DNA of 9,730 nucleotides from JBGTIS01 sp041745535 (GCA_041745535.1 JBGTIS010000257.1:1-9730), one strand, 5' to 3'; shown: positions 1 through 6,850, counted from the first letter of the stretch. The notes: generated from the sequence alone by a model not told the origin. Numbers and translations are program-made.

Positions 1-112
1 TAGTATAAACCATTTTTCCAAAAAAGTATACTTTCAAAAAGCAGTACCAACCACTTTATTGCAGATCAATATTTGCTATATTCAGCACCGAATAATGAAA
101 GCTTACTAATGG

Positions 113-147
113 GGATAACAGCAATTGTGTTTATACAAATGTTAGGC
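113..147 (+). other. Probable degraded or truncated attC end
   Basis: The stretch ends in GTTAGGC (141-147), identical to the R' box of the intact attC at 1764-1880. It begins with GGATAAC (113-119), which pairs with that box only over TAAC/GTTA. Inside, TTGT and ACAA can extend the stem around a small loop, and the AACAGC that follows TAAC is shared with the intact site. At 35 nt it is shorter than normal attC sites (roughly 55-140 nt), so it is either decayed or a chance resemblance apart from the R' box. It sits 29 nt ahead of the HEPN gene, exactly where the end of the preceding cassette would be. Positions 1-112 upstream are A/T-rich, and I recognise no gene there; all three plus frames have short open stretches but none has a convincing start. 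Confidence 0.45.
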
Positions 148-176
148 TTCAGTGAACGTACCGCAAAAATCAACAC

Positions 177-1769
177 ATGGATGACGAGTCTAGATTTCTT
201 CAAAGTTTAATTTTCTACAACCAAGCCTGTGGTGTAAAAGACTTAGATCAGGACTCCAAAAAAATTAAGAAGATAACGAAAATCAAGGGAGATATTCCTA
301 TTGCTCTACTAGGATTGTTGCGTGAACTGTCTTTTACTAAACCGCCTTATTATTGGAATCGAACTGTGGCAGACGAGGTTGAGGTAAACCTAAATCAACT
401 CTTGGATCATGGATTTACACCTTTTGAAAATGGATTTGAGAACTCCACGGTAGAGTTTTTTGAAGCAATTCGGGCCTTCGAAAATATAACAAAAGGAATT
501 TCGGAGATTAGACATGTAGCCTTCGAAGAGTCGTTCAAAACCACTCTTTTTAGGAATCCTGTATTCGCTCAGATTTGTGAAGATTTATTGATGAATCTAT
601 TTCGGGTAATTAAAAACATAGTGGACGAATATTCCGAAAAGGACTATTCCAACCTTAATACGCTCGGACAAATACTTCCTTGTCTTTCAAAAAATGGATT
701 TAACTATTCAACAGAAATTAACTTAAACCTACGAAATGCTGTAAACCATGGGAACGTTTTTGTTGATGGAGACACCATAAGTTACCGCTATGGCAAATCT
801 CCAAAGACATACGAAAACTCCTCAATGAAATATTGGGAATATGACCGCATTATAGATGACAGCTACGACATAGGTTGTGGTATTTTGGTTGGTTTTCTAA
901 GAGTGCTTGCTAGCAACCCCGAAATTATCATTCAGCACTTTCAGAGCTCCAAAATGAATTCACAACAATGGTTTCGCTTGATGTATAAAAACCCCAAAGC
1001 TCATATCAAATACTTGGATGAAGCTCAACTAAATCAACCTCAATTGAATGTCAATATTCACACGACAATTGAAGATAAAAATCACTTGGTTTTCGCTTTA
1101 ATTGAACTGGCAAAAGGGGCTTCAATTCAATTCCCTGATTATGATAGATATTTAGTAGGTTTCACACATAATCGTAGTTCATCTGGATTTATCAGACTAG
1201 CAAGTGATGATTTGAACCTTACTGATAATGTAGCTGAACTTTATCAGAAACTGATCGATACTCAGGATATTTTGATCATGCCCATTATGGAGACTGAGAT
1301 CAATGAAAATGCTTATAAATATCATGTCTTCCCTAAGCTGGGTTCCAAGCATTATGAAGTTTTGGATATCAAGGACTGTAGTATTGAGAATTTTAAAAGA
1401 GTGAAAGCAAAAGTGCTTCTGAATGAACGATTCAGTAAAAAAGACATCAGAACTTTGGTAGAACGAATTGTTGGCGAGATGCTACAATTAAAAACACCAC
1501 AAAACCCGTATGAGGTAACTAAATTCGGAGAAACACAAGCAGATATCGTTTTCTTAAACGTATTTGTGAACAATCCAGATCGCAGGAAATTCGACCTTTT
1601 TCCAAATAATACAGCGTTCGTTTGTTCTGCTCATTATTATCGAGATAACAATTGTCCAAGGTTAAAAGACGGAGGAGTAATGGCCTCCTTATGGAATTCT
1701 TATAAAAAGGAGAAAATTGGCACGAATATACAATTAGCTTGGAACCCGAACTATAAACCGAAAGCCTAA
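177..1769 (+). CDS. HEPN-motif protein, cassette-encoded, putative RNase/defence
   Basis: This is a 530-residue cytosolic protein with no signal peptide or membrane segment. The clearest part is residues about 125-247. A long helix (about 129-152) is followed by LRNAVNHG, giving Arg186-x4-His191, then a short beta hairpin (about 193-206) and a closing helix (about 221-246). That matches the R-x4-6-H active-site layout of HEPN domains, known as metal-independent RNases in toxin-antitoxin, abortive-infection and CRISPR systems. Residues 1-110 and 255-530 match nothing I recognise; the C-terminal third is mixed alpha/beta. The start is the first ATG after an in-frame TGA at 153-155, with no clear ribosome binding site. 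The TAA stop lies inside the GCCTAAC box of the attC, as is usual for integron cassettes. RNase activity and an anti-phage role are inferences from the motif and the mobile context. A non-catalytic HEPN scaffold is the alternative. Confidence 0.8.
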   Translation: MDDESRFLQSLIFYNQACGVKDLDQDSKKIKKITKIKGDIPIALLGLLRELSFTKPPYYWNRTVADEVEVNLNQLLDHGFTPFENGFENSTVEFFEAIRAFENITKGISEIRHVAFEESFKTTLFRNPVFAQICEDLLMNLFRVIKNIVDEYSEKDYSNLNTLGQILPCLSKNGFNYSTEINLNLRNAVNHGNVFVDGDTISYRYGKSPKTYENSSMKYWEYDRIIDDSYDIGCGILVGFLRVLASNPEIIIQHFQSSKMNSQQWFRLMYKNPKAHIKYLDEAQLNQPQLNVNIHTTIEDKNHLVFALIELAKGASIQFPDYDRYLVGFTHNRSSSGFIRLASDDLNLTDNVAELYQKLIDTQDILIMPIMETEINENAYKYHVFPKLGSKHYEVLDIKDCSIENFKRVKAKVLLNERFSKKDIRTLVERIVGEMLQLKTPQNPYEVTKFGETQADIVFLNVFVNNPDRRKFDLFPNNTAFVCSAHYYRDNNCPRLKDGGVMASLWNSYKKEKIGTNIQLAWNPNYKPKA

Positions 1770-1880
1770 CAGCCACTATCATCCATAAGCTAACTGAGCT
1801 ATTTGCAAAGGCCAGAGCGATCAGATACTTTTATAGAAATTTGAAAAGTCCAGCTTACGGATGATAGTTGGACGTTAGGC
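1764..1880 (+). other. attC recombination site (integron cassette end)
   Basis: This is a 117-nt imperfect inverted repeat with full attC architecture. R'' GCCTAAC (1764-1770) is the exact complement of R' GTTAGGC (1874-1880). A short, poorly paired spacer follows (AGCC against TGGAC). The inner stem pairs ACTATCATCC (1775-1784) with GGATGATAGT (1859-1868). After one A-C mismatch, TAAGCT (1786-1791) pairs with AGCTTA (1852-1857). The terminal loop is 60 nt. T1869 can bulge out as an extrahelical base, the kind of feature that directs strand choice by integron integrases. Recombination would fall between G1874 and T1875. The upstream gene stops inside R'' and the next gene starts 27 nt after R', as in cassette arrays. 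A rho-independent terminator is unlikely: the stem is long and interrupted, and no T-run follows. Confidence 0.88.
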
Positions 1881-1907
1881 TGAATACCGTCAATACGAAA
1901 AATCAAA

Positions 1908-2246
1908 ATGGACAATACAGAATTTGATAATAACCTTTTGGTTGAACTGAAACATTGTGATGGCAAACATTATCTGATTAGTAACTGTCACACTTTCCCA
2001 GGTCGGATGAACGCATATTGTGAATTGAAGAAAATTACTTTTTGTGTTTCACTTCAAGAAATCTCAGCAATGTCAAATGAAGCTAATTATTGGATAAAAG
2101 GGTTCTTAAATGGAAACGAACCTGGACCACCTGAAGAATATGATTACGAATCATCAGATGATTATTTCAATAGTGAACGATACAAATCTTGGCTGAAGTC
2201 AATGGATAATTTCAGAATTACCGGATACATTGACAATGAAGGTTAG
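1908..2246 (+). CDS. Hypothetical acidic cassette protein (112 aa)
   Basis: A 112-residue soluble protein of no family I can name. It has three Cys and two His in its first 40 residues (Cys17, His21, Cys27, His28, Cys38), which need not bind metal. The middle (about residues 41-70) contains SLQEISAMS and the aromatic stretch YWIKGFLNGNEPGPP. An acidic, Tyr-rich tail follows (EEYDYESSDDYF at 76-87). The start is the first ATG after an in-frame TGA at 1881-1883 and lies 27 nt behind the attC R' box. The TAG stop is inside another GTTAGGC at 2242-2248. Single small orphan genes of this kind are typical cassette cargo. No function is proposed. It looks like a real gene because it spans the full space between the two boxes. 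Confidence 0.72.
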   Translation: MDNTEFDNNLLVELKHCDGKHYLISNCHTFPGRMNAYCELKKITFCVSLQEISAMSNEANYWIKGFLNGNEPGPPEEYDYESSDDYFNSERYKSWLKSMDNFRITGYIDNEG

Positions 2247-2248
2247 GC
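2242..2248 (+). other. Orphan attC R'-like core box (GTTAGGC)
   Basis: This is the third same-strand copy of GTTAGGC, again followed by T, giving the shared 8-mer GTTAGGCT. It overlaps the stop codon of the 112-aa gene and lies 9 nt before the next start codon, a position that fits a cassette junction. No GCCTAAC partner or stem is found upstream; the nearby CATTGACAATG at 2228-2238 is a palindrome with a one-base centre and cannot form an attC fold. It could be a junction whose attC was lost, leaving two fused cassettes, or a chance 7-mer inside coding sequence. Confidence 0.3.
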
Positions 2249-2257
2249 TCCAGCACA

Positions 2258-2593
2258 ATGAACGATCTCAGCACAAAATCTTGGATACTTTTAGCAACAG
2301 CATTAGCAAGTCAAACAACGCCTCCAAACATCTCGGAGATATCGCAAGTTGCTGATGGAATTAATCATACTGTTCCAACACAAAAGGAACTTCAAACATT
2401 TATCAAATGGCTGTCTAATCATAATCTTATTGAAAAGGATGCGATAAGTAGGTATCGATTGACAAACAGGGGATCTCTAATAATTGGAAAGGCAGAATCA
2501 AAGGCAAATAATATTATCCTTAACATCTGGCACGAACTAAGAAGAGAACTGAAGGAAACAGATAAAACAGGACCAAACAACAGCTATGATTGA
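2258..2593 (+). CDS. Small winged-helix-like hypothetical protein (111 aa)
   Basis: A 111-residue cytosolic protein. Residues about 5-80 read as a winged helix-turn-helix: a first helix (SWILLATALA), a helix with the conserved-looking DGINHTVPT, a recognition-type helix (KELQTFIKWLSNHNLI) and a wing with YRLTNRG (66-72). The closing part (about 77-103) is a basic, amphipathic helix. Such folds bind DNA or act as small adaptors; which applies here cannot be told. The start is the first ATG after an in-frame TGA at 2237-2239. It lies 9 nt behind the GTTAGGC box at 2242, and no ribosome binding site is seen. The next ATG (2594) immediately abuts its TGA stop. No attC was found after the stop, so this may be the end of the visible cassette run. 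Confidence 0.68.
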   Translation: MNDLSTKSWILLATALASQTTPPNISEISQVADGINHTVPTQKELQTFIKWLSNHNLIEKDAISRYRLTNRGSLIIGKAESKANNIILNIWHELRRELKETDKTGPNNSYD

Positions 2594-2680
2594 ATGGGGT
2601 TTAAGTATGATATAGCCGACTATTTAAAAATGTCAAAAACAGGAAAAATGTGGTCATTTATAGTAGCAAAAAAACTATAG
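2594..2680 (+). CDS. Tiny ORF (28 aa), possibly a gene remnant
   Basis: ATG directly abuts the TGA of the preceding gene, and the frame runs 28 codons to TAG at 2678. The DUF2442 gene starts 4 nt further on. The peptide is basic (MGFKYDIADY at the start, FIVAKKL at the end) and matches no family I know. The tight spacing on both sides suggests coupled translation and an operon position. The short length equally fits the leftover start of a decayed gene. It is not a recognisable DUF4160 protein, the small family often encoded beside DUF2442. Confidence 0.25.
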   Translation: MGFKYDIADYLKMSKTGKMWSFIVAKKL

Positions 2681-2684
2681 AAAA

Positions 2685-2927
2685 ATGGTCATAACTATAC
2701 AAAAAGCCGAATATAAAGGTGATTACAAAATCTACTTTCAATTCTCGGACGGAGTCGAACAAACAATAGACTTTGGAGATTTTCTGAGAAGCGCTAAAAA
2801 TCCAATGACTAAAAAATACATAGATAAAAATCTCTTTCAATCATTTACAATTGAATATGGAGACATTATGTGGAATGATTTTGAGATGTGTTTTCCAATA
2901 TGGGATTTACACGAAGGGAAAATTTAA
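2685..2927 (+). CDS. DUF2442 domain protein (80 aa)
   Basis: An 80-residue protein that matches the DUF2442 pattern over its whole length. A first strand (ITIQKAEYKGDYKIYFQF) leads into FSDGVEQTIDFGDFL (19-33), the family's hallmark 'FsDG...vDl..ll' segment. Phe51 and IEYGDIMWNDFEMCFP (56-71) match the usual '..v.....i.Wpng.dl.p' end. The family is small, and its members often neighbour DUF4160 proteins; a toxin-antitoxin role has been suggested on context only. No DUF4160 partner is present here. The start is the first ATG after an in-frame TAG at 2664-2666, with an A-rich leader. Base composition is A/T-rich like the cassette genes on its left. Confidence 0.75.
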   Translation: MVITIQKAEYKGDYKIYFQFSDGVEQTIDFGDFLRSAKNPMTKKYIDKNLFQSFTIEYGDIMWNDFEMCFPIWDLHEGKI

Positions 2928-2972
2928 ACATCATATAATACTTGGACTTAGTATTTGCCATAAGGGTCTTAG

Positions 2973-3065
2973 CATTTTTTAAATATCCCAGAAGATGCCA
3001 AAGAAAGTTATCCTGAAATGTTACCATATTTGAAGGCTAAGAGAAATTATAGGTGGGGAAAATAA
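2973..3065 (+). pseudogene. Possible C-terminal gene remnant
   Basis: A 30-codon open stretch runs from just after TAG (2970-2972) to TAA (3063-3065). It reads like the natural end of a soluble protein: NIPEDAKESYPEMLPYLKAK, then a basic-aromatic tail ending RWGK. It has no early start codon, and the same frame upstream holds three stops (2949, 2961, 2970). A neighbouring frame is open over about 2937-3017, so an old frameshift is possible. It would mark a truncated gene at the right edge of the accessory segment. No family is recognised. The rest of 2928-3135 holds no other gene; a weak A/T-rich promoter-like stretch at about 3070-3105 precedes the monooxygenase gene. Confidence 0.25.
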
Positions 3066-3135
3066 CCCAATGGTTTTAATCAAAAAGTATTTTCTTTTTA
3101 TGCATCACACCTGAATAAGCATTAAGATAAGCACC

Positions 3136-4161
3136 ATGGAAATTGGAATAGATAGTTTCGCCTATGTAAAGGCAGATCATGACAGAAGTAATGCGGTTCA
3201 TAGTATGCAGGCCATGGCTGAACTGCTCGAAAGAATGGAGCATGCAGATCAGGCCGGCCTCGATGTGTTTGGGATAGGCGAACATCACCGCAAGGAGTAC
3301 CTGGATTCGGCACCCACCACCATTCTGGCGGCAGCAGCAGCCCGCACTAAACGCATTCGCCTTACCAGTGCGGTTACCGTGCTCAGTGCCGCAGACCCCG
3401 TAAGGGTTTTCCAAAGCTATGCCACCCTGGATTTGATTTCTCAGGGTCGGGCTGAAATGGTGGTGGGGCGTGGCTCTTCCATAGAAGCCTTTCCACTGTT
3501 TGGTTTTAACCTTCAGCATTATGACGAGCTCTTTGCTGAAAAGCTGGACCTTTTACTCACCATTCGTGCGCATGAAGTGGTGAACTGGTCGGGCAAGTTT
3601 CGTCCCGCGCTCAGGAACCTGGCGATCTACCCAAGGCCTGTGCAAAATCCGCTGCCCATCTGGCTGGGTGTGGGCGGTACACCCGAATCGTTTGTACGGG
3701 CCGGTGTACTGGGTTTACCCCTGATGGTTGCCATCATTGGTGGCGAAACGCACCGCTTTCGTCCGCTGGTAGACCTGTACAGACAGGCAGGCGCAAAAGC
3801 CGGACATTCGCCTGAACAGTTGAAAGTAGGGTTGCACTCGCTGGGTTATGTAGCCAATTCTATGGCCGAGGCCATTGACAATTACTATCCGGGCTACGCT
3901 GCCAACATGAACAGGATTGGAAAAGAGCGTGGCTGGCCACCCATGACCCGGGATCGGTTCGATGCACACACGGCACCACTGGGTTCATTATTAATTGGTA
4001 GTCCCGAAGAAGTAGCTGAGAAAATCCTTCGGCACAGCGATGCCCTGGGCGGTATTGCAAGGGTTACTTTTCAAATGGATAATGCCGACCTGTCGCACGA
4101 ACAGCTCTTACAGGCTATTGAACTAATCGGCACACGGGTAGCGCCATTAGTAAACGGATAA
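3136..4161 (+). CDS. LLM-class flavin-dependent oxidoreductase
   Basis: A 341-residue cytosolic protein of the bacterial luciferase-like monooxygenase superfamily (TIM barrel using reduced FMN or F420). Family signatures appear in order: a first strand MEIGIDSFAY; IGEHHR (47-52) on the third strand; LTSAVTVLSAADPVRVFQ (77-94); LISQGRAEMVVGRGSS (100-115); NWSGKF (150-155); and the IWLGVGG strand (about 180-186). Length is normal for the family, and the protein appears complete. The start gives a conventional N-terminal strand; the leader is A-rich with no Shine-Dalgarno. The gene is convergent with the minus-strand operon, 137 nt away across a gap with no convincing terminator hairpin. The substrate is unknown; family members oxidise aldehydes, alkanes, sulfonates or heterocycles. 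A link to the facing operon is inference. It is the first G+C-richer gene right of the cassette segment. Confidence 0.9.
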   Translation: MEIGIDSFAYVKADHDRSNAVHSMQAMAELLERMEHADQAGLDVFGIGEHHRKEYLDSAPTTILAAAAARTKRIRLTSAVTVLSAADPVRVFQSYATLDLISQGRAEMVVGRGSSIEAFPLFGFNLQHYDELFAEKLDLLLTIRAHEVVNWSGKFRPALRNLAIYPRPVQNPLPIWLGVGGTPESFVRAGVLGLPLMVAIIGGETHRFRPLVDLYRQAGAKAGHSPEQLKVGLHSLGYVANSMAEAIDNYYPGYAANMNRIGKERGWPPMTRDRFDAHTAPLGSLLIGSPEEVAEKILRHSDALGGIARVTFQMDNADLSHEQLLQAIELIGTRVAPLVNG

Positions 4162-4298
4162 AAAGCCTTTTTACAGGTAGAAGGGAAGACATACTGAATG
4201 AGTAAACAACTGTGCATCGAAGCAAAAACACGAACCTTAGGCTGAAAGCGTCAGGTATGCCTTATTTCTTTTCTCTGGTATTATGCATCTATCTGTTC

Positions 4299-4679
4299 CT
4301 ATTCCGGAAAGGTTATTTCTTCAAACATTTTATAGTTATCCAGATTGGTGGCAGGGGCGAAAAAACAAATCACCTTCATTTCGGTATCTCCTGTGTTTTT
4401 TAGCATGTGCACTTTTCCCTGCTCAAAAAGGATGGCTGATCCAGCTTTTACCGCTCCCACTTCATTTTCTATCATCACCTTACCAGAACCGGTAATAATG
4501 TATATCAGCTCTTCGCTTTTAGGATGTGAGTGCGCGGGCCGCACTGCCTCGCCGGGCATTACCCGGATTACGCAAACCGACAGGTTATTGGGCTGCAGCA
4601 CATCTTCACTCGCCAGCCACCGCATAAATCTGCCCGGATGACTTACTTCAGGTACATCGCTCTCGTGTATGATTTTCAT
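4299..4679 (-). CDS. Small single-domain cupin protein
   Basis: A 126-residue single cupin barrel. Motif 1 is HSHPKSEELIYIITGSG with metal ligands His50, His52 and Glu56 or Glu57. Motif 2 is GSAILFEQGKVHMLKN (80-95) with ligand His91 and the usual Asn95; the common Pro of motif 2 is Glu86 here. The full set of metal-binding residues argues for an active metal site rather than a purely structural barrel. Such proteins act as isomerases, epimerases, oxygenases or sugar-binding modules, and the reaction cannot be called. Its ATG begins one base after the transketolase stop, so it is almost certainly translated by coupling. It is the last gene of the operon in this window, which supports a role in the same pathway, such as isomerising a sugar or keto intermediate (inference). 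Confidence 0.88.
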   Translation of the reverse strand: MKIIHESDVPEVSHPGRFMRWLASEDVLQPNNLSVCVIRVMPGEAVRPAHSHPKSEELIYIITGSGKVMIENEVGAVKAGSAILFEQGKVHMLKNTGDTEMKVICFFAPATNLDNYKMFEEITFPE

Positions 4680-4680
4680 T

Positions 4681-6771
4681 TTAGTTAGCCTTTAAGGTTT
4701 CCAGTATTTTGTTGCTCAGGTGTCTGGCATCCAGCCCGTAATGGGCAGCCAGCTCAGTATAGGTACCTGAATGAATATAATGAAGCTTACCGTGATCCGT
4801 TGTGTTGACAGGAATCAGCTTTTTTGGATAGACGCGATCCTCCCGTGCGAATAATACTTTCCTGAAATTAGTCCAGAGGTAACCGTTATTTTGCTCAGCA
4901 ATAAAAACAGGTTTACCGGAACGATAGATATCCAGGATCGCTTTCTCATCTACGGAAGGCATGTCCACCACATTCACCAAAACATTTTGGGTTTCTAATA
5001 TATCTGCTGCCGCCAGCGCCTCATGTACGCCACGTCCGCTCGATACAATGTATGCCTGGGCAGTCTCTGCATGCTTCATTGTGTAGGCTTTACCAAATTC
5101 AAAGGTAAAACCGGCATCATAAATAGCAGCGGCAGGCGACCTTAAAATCCGCATGTATACGATTCCTTTGTTACCCGCCACAATCCATTTCATAATCCCC
5201 AGCAATTGCTGCGGGCACGACACATTGATGATTTTAACATGGGCTGCTTCATTCAGTAGCAAGGCATCGTCGTTGCCCATATGCGTAGCTCCGTTGGATT
5301 GGGTTTCCAGATCGGCTGCTGTGGCTACCAGGGTGAGGTCTATCCCATGACCCTCGGATAACCAGCCTTTGTCTGCGATTACCTCCAAACGTTCCTGATG
5401 GCCCACAGCCACCCTTCTGAGCACCTTCCAATCGTAAAAGGGGCAAAAAGTGCTGATCCATACGTTGGCTCCCAATACGCCGAAAGCCTCCCCGATCAGC
5501 ATCATATTGGCTTCCGCAACGCCTACGTTTAATGCCCTGGATTTATCTACAAAACCTACCCCTGCCTGCAGGCCGCTGGTGGAAGCCAGGTCGGAATCCA
5601 CAGAAACAATGCGTTCGTCCTTTGCAAAAACCTGCATGGCACCTTCAATTACTTTGTGGGCGGCATATGATTTCCCTTTTTCCAGCTTGGGCAGTGCGTC
5701 AGGTGCGTACTGTATCTGCTTGTTTCTAACCGGAGCTTTTTTTGTTTTCACAGGTACAGGCACGTTGGTTATCCGCAAAAGGCTGCCATCTTCCCGTTCT
5801 AGGTTGAATCCCATATTACCGGCATGCTGATGGAGTACCGCTGTTACTCCGGCGTATAGCTCGTTTCCGGCCATCGCATTGAATAATTCGCAGAATTCTT
5901 TTTCTCCCGCATCCCGCTGTTGCTGGTGCAGATGCCCTTCCTGATCCAGCAGTTCATTCGTAATGGAAGTTTTATGGTTATTCATGAAATTGGAGAAGCC
6001 GCCATGTCCTTTGGTAGTTTTACAGATAATGGCCGTTGGTCTGCCATCTCGCGCGCCATATTTAAATTCCGATAGGGCGCCATATACCGTGTGGTACTTG
6101 GTGGCATCTACTTCAATTACACGCCACCCGAAGCTGGTAAAACTGCCGGATAGGCCATGATAAGGAAAATGCAGGTTATTCACAATATCCAGTTGCCCGC
6201 CATTGTTGTCTATCATCACGCAAAGGTTGTCCAGGCGTTTGTAGCCGGCATACATCACCGCCTCCCAGATAGAACCCTCCTGCAATTCCCCATCGCCGGT
6301 TACGGCATATACGTCAAATTTGGGTGTTTTCTGTCCGGCAATGGCAAAGCCTTGGGCCACGCCCATGCCCTGTCCCATCGGACCTGTGGCTACGTGCACG
6401 CCCGGCAACAGTGGCCCGGGATGCCCATTGAGTATGCTGGCTATCGATCGTGAGTTTTCCAGCACTGACTTGTCGAAATAACCCAGGTCGGTATAAATAG
6501 AGGCCAGCGTAGCCACCGCATGCCCTTTGCTTAGAACAAACTGATCCTGATCGGTAGCTGCGGGCTGCTCAATATTGAGGTCAATAATTCCGCCATAAAA
6601 CAAACTGACCATCGGAATGGTAGCGGAGAATGCCCCGCCAATGTGAATGGCATTATCTACTGCATAACGGCATTGATAAAGATTCAGCAATCGTATTTCC
6701 GCGTCTTTTATCTCCAGCAGCCGGGTGATTCCTTTTGTAATTAAGGACTTTTTATTTTCTAAATAAATCAA
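4681..6771 (-). CDS. Divergent single-chain transketolase, TTG start
   Basis: A full-length 696-residue thiamine-diphosphate transketolase with all three domains. Seen: His43 in the N-terminal HIGG (equivalent of HPGG), LSKGHA (80-85), NGHPG (115-119), GPMGQG (130-135), and the ThDP/metal motif GDGE (159-162) closed by NN at 189-190. The pyrimidine domain has catalytic Glu420 in GVAEANM, TFCPF (441-445) and His497. Arg541 fits one phosphate-binding Arg, but the other (E. coli Arg358) seems absent: SYAAHK (368-373) fills its place. That hints at a non-standard substrate (manual alignment, uncertain). The start must be TTG at 6769-6771, because an in-frame TAA lies three codons upstream and the first ATG is at codon 54, beyond essential residues. 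It follows the SDR gene by 79 nt and precedes the cupin by 1 nt. A role moving two-carbon ketol units in the operon's pathway is inferred. Confidence 0.9.
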   Translation of the reverse strand: MIYLENKKSLITKGITRLLEIKDAEIRLLNLYQCRYAVDNAIHIGGAFSATIPMVSLFYGGIIDLNIEQPAATDQDQFVLSKGHAVATLASIYTDLGYFDKSVLENSRSIASILNGHPGPLLPGVHVATGPMGQGMGVAQGFAIAGQKTPKFDVYAVTGDGELQEGSIWEAVMYAGYKRLDNLCVMIDNNGGQLDIVNNLHFPYHGLSGSFTSFGWRVIEVDATKYHTVYGALSEFKYGARDGRPTAIICKTTKGHGGFSNFMNNHKTSITNELLDQEGHLHQQQRDAGEKEFCELFNAMAGNELYAGVTAVLHQHAGNMGFNLEREDGSLLRITNVPVPVKTKKAPVRNKQIQYAPDALPKLEKGKSYAAHKVIEGAMQVFAKDERIVSVDSDLASTSGLQAGVGFVDKSRALNVGVAEANMMLIGEAFGVLGANVWISTFCPFYDWKVLRRVAVGHQERLEVIADKGWLSEGHGIDLTLVATAADLETQSNGATHMGNDDALLLNEAAHVKIINVSCPQQLLGIMKWIVAGNKGIVYMRILRSPAAAIYDAGFTFEFGKAYTMKHAETAQAYIVSSGRGVHEALAAADILETQNVLVNVVDMPSVDEKAILDIYRSGKPVFIAEQNNGYLWTNFRKVLFAREDRVYPKKLIPVNTTDHGKLHYIHSGTYTELAAHYGLDARHLSNKILETLKAN

Positions 6772-6850
6772 AGTAACTTATCGTTTAGGGAATAGTTAAT
6801 AATTATTTCATCACTAATGCCAGTAAACAACCTGTCGGTGCCCGAGCATA

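Noticed and set aside
2583..2616. GCTAT...ATAGC inverted repeat as an attC for the winged-helix gene
   Set aside because: It has only five paired bases and no GTTRRRY box at its end; it overlaps the next small ORF. Chance is sufficient.
3076..3519. 147-codon minus-strand open frame overlapping the monooxygenase start
   Set aside because: The translation is rich in Cys, His and Gly with no family features, and it overlaps the conserved N-terminus of a clear gene on the other strand.
4159..4175. AAAAAGCCTTTTT after the monooxygenase stop, as a terminator
   Set aside because: The two arms meet with no room for a loop, so it cannot form a terminator hairpin; no other strong hairpin plus T-run was found in 4162-4298.
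4232..4246. CTTAGGCTGA resembling the GTTAGGCTGA of the attC
   Set aside because: The essential first G of the core box is missing, no partner box or stem exists, and it lies in the G+C-richer region between convergent genes.
6772..6850. Internal promoter or riboswitch before the transketolase
   Set aside because: The 79-nt gap shows no clear Bacteroidota TTTG / TAnnTTTG pair and no conserved RNA fold that I can identify.
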